A stretch of 64,000 nt of DNA, taken from NCBI GenBank assembly GCA_000770645.1, contig JQID01000039.1, positions 1-64,000 on the forward strand, in the 5' to 3' direction. Below are positions 1-8,447 of this stretch, piece after piece. The translations under genes and the position numbers were made by a program. Below the pieces are notes generated by a model. The model was given only the letters and a program-made list of their open reading frames with translations. It was not told the DNA's origin and searched no databases. The DNA is from Desulfosporosinus sp. Tol-M (lineage in GTDB: Bacteria > Bacillota > Desulfitobacteriia > Desulfitobacteriales > Desulfitobacteriaceae). Numbering within the stretch: position 1 is the first letter of the stretch; every line of letters begins with the position of its first letter.

Positions 1-10
1 ACAAGAACAA

Positions 11-44
11 GCAGCCTCTTTCTAAACTGAAAGGGGCTGCTTTT
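11..44. terminator. Rho-independent terminator-like hairpin
   Basis: Arms 11-22 and 29-40 pair over 12 bp with one G-T wobble around a 6-nt loop and are followed by TTTT on the plus strand. It could end a gene lying left of the window, and in the other direction it sits just beyond the stop of the minus-strand tlp gene, so it may work both ways. Confidence 0.6.
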
Positions 45-73
45 GTTGGTGGACACGAGATCGAATGATGCTT

Positions 74-289
74 CTACTGTTGAGCTTCGTCTTTTTTTTC
101 AGCAATGAAACTGTGAATACTATCTTTGCGTCGATCATTTTTAGCTTTGATAGCTTGCTTCTCATCTTCTGTGATCTGATCTGTATGCACACTCAGGTAA
201 TCCTCTGCTTCCCGCAAATTATTAAAAGTGTGGTTGATATGTTGTTGCAGGTGTACCTCGTTATCTGCCCGATTATCCGGTTTAGCCAA
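74..289 (-). CDS. tlp: Small acid-soluble spore protein, Tlp family
   Basis: A 71-residue, highly charged protein that starts MAKPDNRADN and continues with the LREAEDYL and KAKNDRRKDSI segments typical of Tlp (thioredoxin-like protein), a minor small acid-soluble protein of the Bacillus/Clostridium spore core. The family is short (about 70-85 residues), so this is full length. AGGAGG precedes the ATG at suitable spacing. In other spore formers it is made in the forespore; no sigma-G promoter was identified here with certainty. The gene is monocistronic and marks the host as an endospore former. Confidence 0.88.
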   Translation of the reverse strand: MAKPDNRADNEVHLQQHINHTFNNLREAEDYLSVHTDQITEDEKQAIKAKNDRRKDSIHSFIAEKKDEAQQ

Positions 290-382
290 TGTTATCCCTC
301 CTATTCAATCATTATTATTAGAAAAATCGAAGGATGCTATGCAAAGAAAATCTAAACAAATGATGCTATAGGGGTGATCCTA

Positions 383-617
383 ATGAATGACTTCTGCGCA
401 TCCCATCCAGAGGAAGCTACCTTAGAATGGTTCGAAGAGTCTGTCTATGAAATCGTCTTCCCAATATTGCCTCAGAGGGTGAGCATATCCTGAGCACGAA
501 GATTTCAGTGAGGTGATTCTTTGGAGAGGGCAGGATTTCGCACCTGAAATTTTAGAAAGAATTCAGGATCCAATTTCATGCACTTGTTGCTTTTTCTTTG
601 TGGATGAAGTAAAATAA
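383..617 (+). pseudogene. Frameshifted short gene of unknown family
   Basis: An ATG at 383 opens a 36-codon frame ending at 491-493. A second frame, readable from about 487 (AYPEHEDFSEVILW) to a TAA at 615-617, continues it with protein-like composition and a CTCC motif near the end. A single frameshift near 470-490 would join them into a product of about 77 residues. I do not recognise the family. It may be a decayed gene or a sequencing indel. Confidence 0.35.
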
Positions 618-738
618 CTATTGCGATATCTTTCACAACCCATACAACATAACCCAATGCTTATGTCGGTGTTTGGGCCTCAATTTTTTAACGAGGAGAT
701 TGGAGAAGCAACAAATAGAAATAATTAAGGGGTGTAAT

Positions 739-1902
739 ATGTTTAAGATCAACTATTTAAATCCTATATCAAGTGTCGCGGCAGACATATTGACGGATAA
801 TTATGTAAAGGTGGATAACTTCAGTGAAGCTAATGCAGCACTTGTCAGAAGTGCAAGTGTTCATGAATTGGAGTTGCCAAAATCTTTAGAGGCGATTGCG
901 AGAGCCGGAGCCGGCGTAAACAATATCCCTCTTGATAAATGTGCCAAAAACGGGATTGTAGTTTTTAATACTCCGGGTGCTAATGCCAATGGAGTAAAGG
1001 AACTTGTTATCGCTGGATTATTACTTGCTTCCCGGGACATTGTCGGAGGAATTAATTGGGTAGATTCAGTTAAAGAAGATCCGGAGGTCGCTAAACTAGT
1101 TGAAAAAAAGAAATCTAAGTTTGCGGGAGTAGAAATTAAAGGGAAAAAACTTGGAGTTATCGGACTTGGAGCTATAGGAGTCTTGGTAGCTAATGCAGCG
1201 CATGTTTTAGATATGGAAGTTTACGGATATGACCCATTTATTTCGGTTAAAGCAGCCTGGAATCTTTCAAGGGATATTAAGCATTGTAAGTCTTTAGAGG
1301 AAATATATAGAGAATGTGATTTTATTACGATACATGTACCTCAAATGGATTCAACTAAGGGAATGCTTAATAAAGAAGCTTTTGCTATCATGAAGGATGG
1401 AGTTAGAGTACTGAACTTTTCAAGAGATTCTCTCGTCAATGATGACGACATGATAGAAGCATTAGAGTCTGGAAAAGTTAACAAATATGTAACAGATTTC
1501 CCTACTGCAAAGATAGCAGGGGTGAAAGGTGTTATCGCAATTCCTCACTTAGGAGCTTCTACTAATGAATCAGAAGAAAACTGCGCAGTTATGGCAGTTA
1601 CACAATTAATGGACTATCTTGAAAATGGAAATATCAAAAATTCAGTAAACTATCCAGACTGTGACATGGGGGTATGTACCCAAGTCGGACGGGTTGCCAT
1701 AAATAATAGTAATATTCCTAACATGCTAAGCCAACTTACATCAGTTTTTGCGAAAGAAAACATCAATATCCCGGACATGATCAATAAGAGCAGAGGACAG
1801 TGGGCATATACCATGCTCGATATTGAAGCCCCTGCAACCCCGGAAATTGTTCAGAAGCTTGAAGCAATTGAAGGGGTATTGAAAGTTAGAATTATTAAGT
1901 AA
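739..1902 (+). CDS. serA: D-3-phosphoglycerate dehydrogenase with C-terminal ACT domain
   Basis: A 387-residue NAD-dependent D-2-hydroxyacid dehydrogenase that should oxidise 3-phosphoglycerate to 3-phosphohydroxypyruvate, the first step of serine synthesis in the cytoplasm. The Rossmann motif GLGAIG lies near residues 142-147. The substrate/catalytic segments NFSRDSLVND and PHLGAST (catalytic His) are present, and the last 70 residues form an ACT regulatory domain (LSQLTSVFAKENINIPDM). This length fits the short clostridial SerA type rather than the 525-residue form. An upstream in-frame ATG at 673 exists, but the ATG at 739 follows AAGGGGTGT and matches the family N-terminus, so it is chosen. 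No serC lies nearby. A related 2-hydroxyacid substrate cannot be excluded. Confidence 0.85.
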   Translation: MFKINYLNPISSVAADILTDNYVKVDNFSEANAALVRSASVHELELPKSLEAIARAGAGVNNIPLDKCAKNGIVVFNTPGANANGVKELVIAGLLLASRDIVGGINWVDSVKEDPEVAKLVEKKKSKFAGVEIKGKKLGVIGLGAIGVLVANAAHVLDMEVYGYDPFISVKAAWNLSRDIKHCKSLEEIYRECDFITIHVPQMDSTKGMLNKEAFAIMKDGVRVLNFSRDSLVNDDDMIEALESGKVNKYVTDFPTAKIAGVKGVIAIPHLGASTNESEENCAVMAVTQLMDYLENGNIKNSVNYPDCDMGVCTQVGRVAINNSNIPNMLSQLTSVFAKENINIPDMINKSRGQWAYTMLDIEAPATPEIVQKLEAIEGVLKVRIIK

Positions 1903-1909
1903 GCTTAAA

Positions 1910-1938
1910 ACTACCTATGTTTATTTGACATAGGTAGT
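1910..1938. terminator. Bidirectional terminator between convergent genes
   Basis: A perfect 11-bp inverted repeat (1910-1920 with 1928-1938) around a 7-nt loop lies between the stop of serA and the overlapping stop codon of the minus-strand flavodoxin gene. T-rich sequence follows on the minus strand (TTTAAG). Confidence 0.75.
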
Positions 1939-2438
1939 TAATTGAACAGTTCAACTGTCTTTTTAGCTATCCTTTCACCAAATATTCTTGCCCTTTCTTT
2001 CTGGCCTTCATCCCCTTCTTGAATGCACACAGGACCATAGTGAATAAAAGGCTGTCCCTCAGCAACACCAGACGAATAGACCAACATCCCTACTACCAAC
2101 AACTCTGCAATTAATGCTAACTCTGCCAACTCTGCTCCACCACCGACAAAACTTGCTGTAGCAAAAACGGCCCCTAGTTTTCCGCCTAACTTGACACTTC
2201 TTGCCGTATCCAACCATTGTTTTATTTGCCATGAATAGGTGCCATAAATAGTTGGGGTCCCAAAAATAACTGTTTTGGCCTCCATTAAGAATTCTTTATC
2301 AACTTCTTCAATAGACATATATTTTGCTTCGACATTTTCATTTGTGTTTGCACCCTCCGCAATGAGTTCTGCTACCTTTTTGGTATTTCCAGTCTTGCTG
2401 TAATAAACGATGGCGATCTTCATAAAATCCTCTTTCAT
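1938..2438 (-). CDS. Flavodoxin family protein
   Basis: A 166-residue FMN-binding flavodoxin-fold protein. The phosphate-binding loop YSKTGNTKKVAE lies close to the N-terminus, and the 80s-90s loops (FGTPTIYGTYSWQIKQWLD, ATASFVGGGAEL) match the NAD(P)H-quinone oxidoreductase/flavodoxin branch. It is probably a cytosolic electron carrier or quinone/nitro-compound reductase. Two starts are possible: 2438 (GGAG 9 nt upstream) or the Met five codons later; the first is used. It is divergent from an HxlR regulator across a 140-bp region with inverted repeats, the common arrangement for genes induced by electrophilic stress. Confidence 0.78.
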   Translation of the reverse strand: MKEDFMKIAIVYYSKTGNTKKVAELIAEGANTNENVEAKYMSIEEVDKEFLMEAKTVIFGTPTIYGTYSWQIKQWLDTARSVKLGGKLGAVFATASFVGGGAELAELALIAELLVVGMLVYSSGVAEGQPFIHYGPVCIQEGDEGQKERARIFGERIAKKTVELFN

Positions 2439-2483
2439 CGTAAATGGCTCCTTTACAATTATATTTTGTTTCTTGATAAGCTT

Positions 2484-2557
2484 TATGGTATGATTATATT
2501 ATAAAATCAGTTCAATGCAAGTACGCAGATAATAATGATAAAGTATGAAATACCATA
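2484..2557. promoter_or_regulatory. Candidate operator region between flavodoxin and hxlR
   Basis: TATGGTAT at 2484-2491 is repeated inverted as ATACCATA at 2550-2557, and GTAT-GAA-ATAC (2543-2553) forms an 11-bp palindrome just upstream of the hxlR ribosome site. Placement between divergent genes fits binding by the HxlR-type regulator. This is inference; no footprint is known. Confidence 0.4.
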
Positions 2558-2578
2558 CCAAGTTAAAGGAGACTATAC

Positions 2579-2968
2579 ATGAGCGAGAAGGTTATGAATG
2601 AAACATATGCTGGAGAGAATCTACTTTGCCCGATCCGCTATGCTATAGATGTTGTAGGTGGTAAGTGGAAGTTGCCAATAATCTGTATGCTTGCCAGCGG
2701 ACTGCCGACAAGGTACAGCAGTATCAAGCGTAAGCTGATGGGTGTAACAAATATGATGTTGTCGCAGTCGCTAAAAGAATTGGAATCATCTGGTATTATC
2801 CATCGTGAACAGTACAATGAAGTTCCGCCCAGAGTTGAATACACACTGACTGACAAGGGCAAAAGTATTATCCCACCCTTGGTGAAGTTGGCCGAATGGA
2901 GTGCAGGCTATATGCAGGAGGAAAAGACATACGCAGCTTTCTGCGATACATGTCAATCGACGAAATAA
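2579..2968 (+). CDS. HxlR-family winged-helix transcriptional regulator
   Basis: A 129-residue MarR/HxlR-type winged helix protein. The signature GGKWKLPIICML and the wing (PPRVEYTLTDKGKSIIPPL) are clear. An N-terminal Cys in the LLCPIRYAI segment is at the position that senses diamide or quinones in family members such as YodB and HypR, so redox control is plausible. AAAGGAG precedes the ATG. It is divergent from the flavodoxin gene, which it probably regulates together with itself. Confidence 0.9.
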   Translation: MSEKVMNETYAGENLLCPIRYAIDVVGGKWKLPIICMLASGLPTRYSSIKRKLMGVTNMMLSQSLKELESSGIIHREQYNEVPPRVEYTLTDKGKSIIPPLVKLAEWSAGYMQEEKTYAAFCDTCQSTK

Positions 2969-3012
2969 TAGTCTTGTTTGGTAATGTTCTTGATCCGCTT
3001 TTTAATAAGGAT

Positions 3013-3051
3013 AAAAAAAATTACCCTCCACGTTGATTATTCGTAGGAGGG
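3013..3051 (-). terminator. Terminator of the 89-residue minus-strand gene
   Basis: CCCTCC-ACG (3024-3032) pairs with CGT-GGAGGG (to 3051) with one bulged A. On the minus strand the hairpin is followed by eight T (3013-3020). It lies just past the stop of the gene at 3072-3341. Confidence 0.6.
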
Positions 3052-3071
3052 CGTTGGTACTGCTAACAATA

Positions 3072-3341
3072 CTATGAATAGTTCTCCGGATCATTATTAA
3101 CACCGTATTGGATCTGAATATCATTGACTCGCGGTATCCATTCAAGTAATCTTTCTTTAACTTCACTATCCTTTACCTGATCTACTACCAACACTTGATT
3201 TTCACTTAGCTGCACCGCAATCTTATATTGATTATTCTGGGTATCTGCGCTGACCAGAATTCCTTCATAGGGTTCTTTAGTGTAAGGGATATTTTGGAGA
3301 AAAGCATCTTTGCTCATTATTTTGCCCTTGACTCGGTCCAT
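3072..3341 (-). CDS. Hypothetical protein (89 aa)
   Basis: A small soluble protein, not recognised. It reads like a compact beta-rich domain (EGILVSADTQNNQYKIAVQL, NQVLVVDQVKD) with no membrane segment or signal. AGGAG lies 11 nt before the ATG, and the frame is followed by a good minus-strand terminator, which supports a real single-gene transcript. It is convergent with hxlR and divergent from the flavin oxidoreductase gene. Confidence 0.55.
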   Translation of the reverse strand: MDRVKGKIMSKDAFLQNIPYTKEPYEGILVSADTQNNQYKIAVQLSENQVLVVDQVKDSEVKERLLEWIPRVNDIQIQYGVNNDPENYS

Positions 3342-3471
3342 CTTTTATCCATCTCCTTTGCATTATTTGGCTAAAGATATGTTTCCCCGATTCGGGAAAA
3401 AAATTCGAGGATGTCCACAGAAAATATGATGTATCCGGGATAGCTTCAAGAAAAGACAGGAGATACACGCT

Positions 3472-4599
3472 ATGAATAAGATATTTGAACCTGTTCACCT
3501 TAAAAATTTAGTGATAAGGAACCGATTTGTAAGGTCAGCTACATACGACAGACTTGCGGATGTAAACGGTCAGGTTTCTGATGCCCAAATTAAGTATAAT
3601 TCAGTTCTTGCTGAGGGGGGAGTAGGTTTAATCATCTTTGGCATAACCTGCGTTCATCATAATGGACAAGTATCACGGTTTCAGAACTCCCTTGCGGGGG
3701 ATGAATACATTGCCGGTTTCAAAAAAATTACCAATGCAGTTCATGAGCGTGGCGCCAAAATTGCTGTGCAACTATTTCATGGCGGAAAGGAGGCTAAAAA
3801 TGTTAAAAATATGAATTTACTTCCCTTGGCACCATCCGTTATTGAAAATGATCCCTACTACACAGGTGAATATCGAGCAATGACTGAAAGTGATATTTGG
3901 GAAGTTATTCAGGCCTTTGGCGATGGAGCAAGAAGAGCCAAGGAAGCTGGGTTTGATGCCGTACAAATCCATGGCGCTCATGGTTATCTATTGAGTCAAT
4001 TCCTTTCCCCGTATACAAACCGCAGACAGGATCAATGGGGTGGCAGTCTCGGAAATCGTCTGCGGCTTCATTCGGAAATATATAAAGGCATCAGGAAAAA
4101 AGTTGGCTCAGACTATCCCATACTAATTAAAATAGGAGTCCAGGATGGTTTTAGGGGTGGGCTGGAATTCAATGAGGGAAAACAAGCTGCCGAATTATTA
4201 GCCAACGTTGGTTTTGATGCTTTGGAAATCAGCCAGGGTTTAAGGGGAAAATGCATTGAAGAAACCGAATTCAAAGCTAATATTAATTCCCTTGACAAAG
4301 AGGCATACTTCCGTGATTTGTGCCGGGAAATCAAAGGCCAAATAAATATTCCCATCATAATGGTTGGTGGTTTAAGAACCCTGGCACTTATGAAGGAGAT
4401 TGTGCAAAATCAAGAGGCGGATTTCGTAGCATTAAGTCGGCCGCTGATTTGTGAACCTCACCTCATCAAAGATTGGAAAATAAATGAGCATAAAAAGGCA
4501 AAATGTATCTCCTGCAATGCATGCCATGATGCCGTATCTCACGGGAAGCCGATTTATTGTTTCTTAACAACTCGCCCTCTATTACAAAACGGGGGATAG
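3472..4599 (+). CDS. NADH:flavin oxidoreductase (old yellow enzyme / FadH-like), TIM barrel
   Basis: A 375-residue FMN TIM-barrel reductase of the OYE family. Family segments include RNRFVRSATYDRLAD at the N-terminus, the active-site HGAHGYLLSQFLSP near residues 167-180, and NRRQDQWGGSLGNR. The C-terminus carries a C-x2-C-x2-C-x11-C pattern (CISCNACHD...C), as in the 4Fe-4S site of 2,4-dienoyl-CoA reductase, but the NAD-binding half of FadH is absent. Substrate unknown; enoate reduction is likely. AGGAG precedes the ATG. It is monocistronic. A paralogue lies in the operon at 10209-11417. Confidence 0.85.
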   Translation: MNKIFEPVHLKNLVIRNRFVRSATYDRLADVNGQVSDAQIKYNSVLAEGGVGLIIFGITCVHHNGQVSRFQNSLAGDEYIAGFKKITNAVHERGAKIAVQLFHGGKEAKNVKNMNLLPLAPSVIENDPYYTGEYRAMTESDIWEVIQAFGDGARRAKEAGFDAVQIHGAHGYLLSQFLSPYTNRRQDQWGGSLGNRLRLHSEIYKGIRKKVGSDYPILIKIGVQDGFRGGLEFNEGKQAAELLANVGFDALEISQGLRGKCIEETEFKANINSLDKEAYFRDLCREIKGQINIPIIMVGGLRTLALMKEIVQNQEADFVALSRPLICEPHLIKDWKINEHKKAKCISCNACHDAVSHGKPIYCFLTTRPLLQNGG

Positions 4600-4653
4600 A
4601 TTAGGTGAAATAATGTAGAATAACCTCAACGGGAAATTGTAGTTCTATCATGC

Positions 4654-5490
4654 CTATGCTTCTTTCGCACGTTGGGATGTCCTTTTTCGAGGGGTCAAGG
4701 TGGATTCCGGTTTTTCTAATTTCCCTTTTTCTTTTTCTGTCAGCTCAATACTTGCCCGCAAAGCTTCCATAAGATCGACTACTTTCGGACCCTTTGTGGG
4801 GGCCTCCACTTTAAAGTTCGCACCGGTTACTCTGCTTTCAATTAATTGGGCCATTTGTTCATGTAACTGATCGTGGTATTTCTCAGGTTCAAACGGACGG
4901 GCTAAATTATCAATTAATTGACGAGCCATTGTCAATTCTGCCTCCGTCGGAACTACACGCTCCCAAACCGCATCCATATGGCGGATTTCCTTAGGGTAGT
5001 GCATCGTTTCCATCACAAGGCCTTGTTCAAAAACACGTAGACAGGCTAAATGCTGTTTGGAGCGCATAGTAACATGTGCCAAGGCGACTTTACCACTCTC
5101 TTCCATTGCTTGACAAAGTAAACGATAAGCCTTCTGGGCTGGTTCTTCAGGGGACAGATAATACGATTTTTGATAATATATCGGATCTATTTCTTTTAAG
5201 TCAATAAAATCGAGAATATCAATTGATCGACTCATGGGTTGTTCCAAAGACGCAAGGTCTGCATCATTTATAACAACGTAGCGATCCTTTTCGTATTCAT
5301 ATCCCTTAACTAAATCTGCGGGCTCAACTTCCCGATCGCAGGAAGGGCATTTCTTGATCGAACGGATCCTGTGGTGGCACTCTTTATGGAGAAAATTAAA
5401 TTGAAAATCCTGGGATTCTGTGGCGGCATGCATTTTGACAGGAACATTAACTAAACCAAAACTAATGGAGCCTTTCCAAAGCGTATGCAT
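4654..5490 (-). CDS. ku: Bacterial Ku DNA end-binding protein
   Basis: A 278-residue non-homologous end-joining protein that forms a homodimeric ring on double-strand ends and recruits LigD. The family start MHTLWKGSISFGLVNVPVKM is clear, followed by the LHKECHHRIRSIKKCP...C segment, the YYLSPEEPAQKAY bridge region and a Lys/Arg-rich tail (TPRKRTSQRAKEA). Full length. No ligD or ATP-dependent ligase lies within the window, so the partner must be elsewhere. In spore formers Ku protects against damage on germination; forespore control is plausible but not shown. Confidence 0.95.
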   Translation of the reverse strand: MHTLWKGSISFGLVNVPVKMHAATESQDFQFNFLHKECHHRIRSIKKCPSCDREVEPADLVKGYEYEKDRYVVINDADLASLEQPMSRSIDILDFIDLKEIDPIYYQKSYYLSPEEPAQKAYRLLCQAMEESGKVALAHVTMRSKQHLACLRVFEQGLVMETMHYPKEIRHMDAVWERVVPTEAELTMARQLIDNLARPFEPEKYHDQLHEQMAQLIESRVTGANFKVEAPTKGPKVVDLMEALRASIELTEKEKGKLEKPESTLTPRKRTSQRAKEA

Positions 5491-5743
5491 TTGACATCAC
5501 TCCTCGTCTTAGTGTGAACATCAAATGTTTAACTTATTCTACCCTGAAGGATGCGGGGTGATATTGAAATTGTGACATAGAACCCTAACTCGACGTTAAT
5601 TATATGATATAATTTAACCATAATAATTGTTAAATTATATTTTCTTTTCTTTTAGGGGCGATGAGCTACTCACGGTCGGCAAAGAGAAAGTACTAAAATG
5701 AGTGATTGGTTTAGTATTTAGAAACCAAGGGGGAAGCAGAAGC

Positions 5744-6550
5744 ATGACATTGACTAACGAGCAACTTGAAAGGTATTCGAGAAACATCCTCTTAAAAGAG
5801 GTAGGTACTAAAGGGCAATTAAAACTTCTGGAGGCTAAAGTTCTTGTTATAGGAACGGGAGGGCTTGGTTCACCGGTTGCCCTGTATCTTGCGGCTGTGG
5901 GTGTAGGAACGATCGGACTTGTTGATCCGGATGTTGTTGAACTATCTAATCTGCAAAGACAGATTATTCACACCAATAAAGATGTTGGCAGGCTTAAAGT
6001 CAGATCGGGAAAAGAAACAATTAATAATTTGAATCCCGATGTCGAGGTTGTAACTTATGAAGATGGGGTTAGTTCAGCCAATATAACGGACATCATTAAT
6101 GATAGGGACTATGATTTTGTGATTGAAGCGACGGATAGTTTCCCAACAAAATTTCTGATTAACGATGCCTGCGTGCTCTTGCAAAAGCCCTTTTCCCATG
6201 GGGGAATTAGTAAGCTTTATGGGCAGACGATGACTTATGTTCCGAGCAAAGGTCCTTGCTATCGGTGCGCTTTTATAAATCCCCCATCGACCAAAGCGTC
6301 TCCCGATATTGAAGGGAAAGGGGTTCTAGGTGTTTTACCTGGTATCATCGGTAGTATTCAGGCAACTGAGGCTATCAAATATCTTCTTGGTATAGGGGAA
6401 CTCTTAACGGGAAAATTATTGGTATTTGATGCCTTGGATATGGAATTCAGGAAAGTAAAGATCGCAGCCCGGATAAATTGCAGCGTGTGTGGGCTTAAGC
6501 CGATCCTAGAAAACCTAATTGACTATGAACCATATGTTTCTGAAAAATAA
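5744..6550 (+). CDS. HesA/MoeB/ThiF family adenylyltransferase
   Basis: A 268-residue E1-like enzyme that adenylates the C-terminal Gly of a small sulfur-carrier protein (MoaD or ThiS). It has GTGGLGSPVALYLA at the nucleotide site, ELSNLQRQIIH, the catalytic-region Asp in IEATDSFPTKFLIND, and two CxxC zinc pairs (CYRC and CSVC). No rhodanese domain. The GTG at 5702 is in frame, but the ATG at 5744 has a GGGGGAAG ribosome site and the usual TLTNEQLERYSRNI start. No moa or thi gene is adjacent, so MoeB versus ThiF cannot be settled. Confidence 0.88.
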   Translation: MTLTNEQLERYSRNILLKEVGTKGQLKLLEAKVLVIGTGGLGSPVALYLAAVGVGTIGLVDPDVVELSNLQRQIIHTNKDVGRLKVRSGKETINNLNPDVEVVTYEDGVSSANITDIINDRDYDFVIEATDSFPTKFLINDACVLLQKPFSHGGISKLYGQTMTYVPSKGPCYRCAFINPPSTKASPDIEGKGVLGVLPGIIGSIQATEAIKYLLGIGELLTGKLLVFDALDMEFRKVKIAARINCSVCGLKPILENLIDYEPYVSEK

Positions 6551-6607
6551 GGTGATATGCACGATACTGTAGTTTACTAAAGTAAAACAAAAGATGGGGA
6601 GGGAATT

Positions 6608-7864
6608 GTGGTGGTTCACCCGGAATTACTGGAGATTGGTAACAGAGCCAAGCAAGCGGCTCGTCAGTTGGCTTTTGCAAGTACCGAGTCAAAAAACAAG
6701 GCCTTACTTGCTATGGCTGAGGCCCTTTTGAAAAATGAGCAAGAGATCCTGAAGGCTAATAGCCTCGATGTCCAAGCGGCAGAAGAGAAAGGACTCAAGA
6801 AAAGTCTCGTCAATCGTTTAAGGCTGACCTCGGTGAGCATTGCGCAAATCAGTCAATCCCTGAAAGAAGTGGTTGCCTTACGGGATCCCGTGGGAGAAGG
6901 GGAAGTATGGACGCGCCCGAATGGACTGCGTATTCAGCAGACGCGTGTTCCGCTGGGGGTGGTGGCGATGATTTATGAAGCTCGCCCCAATGTGACCGTC
7001 GATGCGGCTGCCCTGTGTTTAAAATCCGGTAATGTTGTGATCCTGAGGGGCGGCTCCGAGGCCTTAGAGAGTAATAAAATTCTTGCCGACGTGATTGCGG
7101 AAGCCGCTGAAGAGAGTGGCTTGCCGTCGGGATGTATCCAACTGATTACAGAGACCGGTCGAGAATGGGTCCAACAACTGATGCGTTTGAATGATTATGT
7201 GGATGTCATTATCCCAAGAGGGGGAGCTGGGCTGATACAGACCGTGGTGCAAAATGCCACCGTTCCAGTGATTGAAACCGGGACTGGTATGTGTCATGCG
7301 TTTGTTGACCGAGATGCTGATTACGAAAAGGCCATTCCAATCGTCGTTAATGCGAAGACTCAAAACCCCGGGGTCTGTAATGCCCTGGAAACTCTGCTTG
7401 TCGATGGAGCGATTGCTGAAGACTATCTTCCCTTGATCGGGGAAGAGCTCAAGCGACATCAGGTCGAAATAAGAGGATGCCCAAAAACGTGCGCCATCTT
7501 ACCTTATGCCGTCCCGGCAGTTGAGGAGGACTGGGTGGCGGAACATCTGGACTTAATTTTGAGCGTAAAAGTTGTGTCAGACCTTGATGGGGCACTGGAT
7601 CACATTTATCAATACAACACGAAGCATTCGGAAACTATCATTACTGAGAATTATTCCAGAGCCCAGCGATTTCTAAGGGAAATTGATGCTGCCGCAGTTT
7701 ATGTCAATGCCTCGACTCGTTTTACGGACGGCGGGCGTTTTGGCTTTGGAGCGGAAATCGGGATTAGTACGCAAAAATTGCATGCCCGTGGCCCAATGGG
7801 GCTGAAGGAATTAACCACGATTAAGTATATGGTTTATGGAGATGGACAGATTGTTAAATCGTAA
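6608..7864 (+). CDS. proA: Gamma-glutamyl phosphate reductase
   Basis: A 418-residue aldehyde-dehydrogenase-fold enzyme reducing gamma-glutamyl phosphate to glutamate semialdehyde with NADPH, the second step of proline synthesis. Diagnostic segments: VPLGVVAMIYEARPNVTVDAA, LRGGSEALESN, the catalytic Cys in NPGVCNALETLLVD, and FGFGAEIGISTQKLHARGP near the end. GTG start after GGGGAGGG. Glutamate 5-kinase (proB), usually its neighbour, is not in the window. Confidence 0.95.
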   Translation: MVVHPELLEIGNRAKQAARQLAFASTESKNKALLAMAEALLKNEQEILKANSLDVQAAEEKGLKKSLVNRLRLTSVSIAQISQSLKEVVALRDPVGEGEVWTRPNGLRIQQTRVPLGVVAMIYEARPNVTVDAAALCLKSGNVVILRGGSEALESNKILADVIAEAAEESGLPSGCIQLITETGREWVQQLMRLNDYVDVIIPRGGAGLIQTVVQNATVPVIETGTGMCHAFVDRDADYEKAIPIVVNAKTQNPGVCNALETLLVDGAIAEDYLPLIGEELKRHQVEIRGCPKTCAILPYAVPAVEEDWVAEHLDLILSVKVVSDLDGALDHIYQYNTKHSETIITENYSRAQRFLREIDAAAVYVNASTRFTDGGRFGFGAEIGISTQKLHARGPMGLKELTTIKYMVYGDGQIVKS

Positions 7865-7892
7865 GTTTGAGGGCTTCTTGGGGGGTTTAATA

Positions 7893-8288
7893 ATGCTGCA
7901 AAAATTAGTGGCTGACAATGAAGCGAATTATGGTAAGGAAATTCGCGAAAAATATGGTGATGAGACAGTGAACAAGTCCAATCAAAAAGTCCAAGGAATG
8001 TCGCAAGAGCAATATGATGAGGTGACGAAGCTTGCGACGGAGGTTCTTGAAACCCTTCGTGCCGCGTTTATAACGGGCGATCCCGCCGGCGAATTAGCCC
8101 AAAAAGCAGTAGATTTACATCATCGGTACCTATGCTATTATTGGGATAGCTACTCGAAGGAAGCGCATGCGGGTGTGGCTCAAATGTATGTTGATGATCC
8201 AAGATTTACCGCATATTATGACGAGAAACAACCTGGAACGGCAGCATTTTTGCGAGATGCAGTCTTGGTTTATACTGGAACGAAATAA
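7893..8288 (+). CDS. Stand-alone TipAS antibiotic-recognition domain protein
   Basis: A 131-residue protein matching the TipAS domain (the thiopeptide-binding C-terminal part of the MerR-type TipA regulator): SNQKVQGMSQEQYDEVTKLATEV, DPAGELAQKAVDLHHRYLCYYW, GVAQMYVDDPRFTAYYDE. The MerR DNA-binding half is missing; there is no room for it upstream because proA ends 28 nt before. ATG 7893 follows TTGGGGGG. Solo TipAS proteins are known and may bind small hydrophobic ligands. The gene is probably co-transcribed with proA and is followed by a terminator. Confidence 0.75.
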   Translation: MLQKLVADNEANYGKEIREKYGDETVNKSNQKVQGMSQEQYDEVTKLATEVLETLRAAFITGDPAGELAQKAVDLHHRYLCYYWDSYSKEAHAGVAQMYVDDPRFTAYYDEKQPGTAAFLRDAVLVYTGTK

Positions 8289-8316
8289 GAAGTTGTTATT
8301 GTTTCGGGCAACTAAA

Positions 8317-8346
8317 AGCGATTGGTAAAAGCCATTCGCTTTTTTC
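8317..8346 (+). terminator. Rho-independent terminator after the TipAS gene
   Basis: AGCGATTGG pairs with CCATTCGCT (one mismatch) around a short A-rich loop and runs into TTTTTT. It closes the proA-TipAS unit. Confidence 0.75.
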
Positions 8347-8392
8347 TGCGGAGAATAATTTCTATAGATATGGCGACAGATATAATTTGGCA

Positions 8393-8425
8393 TTTACAAA
8401 TAACACAAATGGTGTATAATTACAC
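8393..8425 (+). promoter_or_regulatory. SigA-type promoter with overlapping palindrome upstream of the XRE gene
   Basis: TTTACA (8393-8398) and TATAAT (8415-8420) are separated by 16 bp. The palindrome GTGTA-TAAT-TACAC (8412-8425) covers the -10 box, an ideal place for repression, probably by the XRE protein encoded directly downstream. This is likely the promoter of the whole 8448-18554 operon. Confidence 0.6.
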
Positions 8426-8447
8426 TAGGAGGGGGGTGTTGCTTCTT

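Noticed and set aside
8322-8447. Long N-terminal extension of the XRE regulator
   Set aside because: The extension would be encoded across the preceding terminator and the regulator's own promoter; the ATG at 8448 has the ribosome site.
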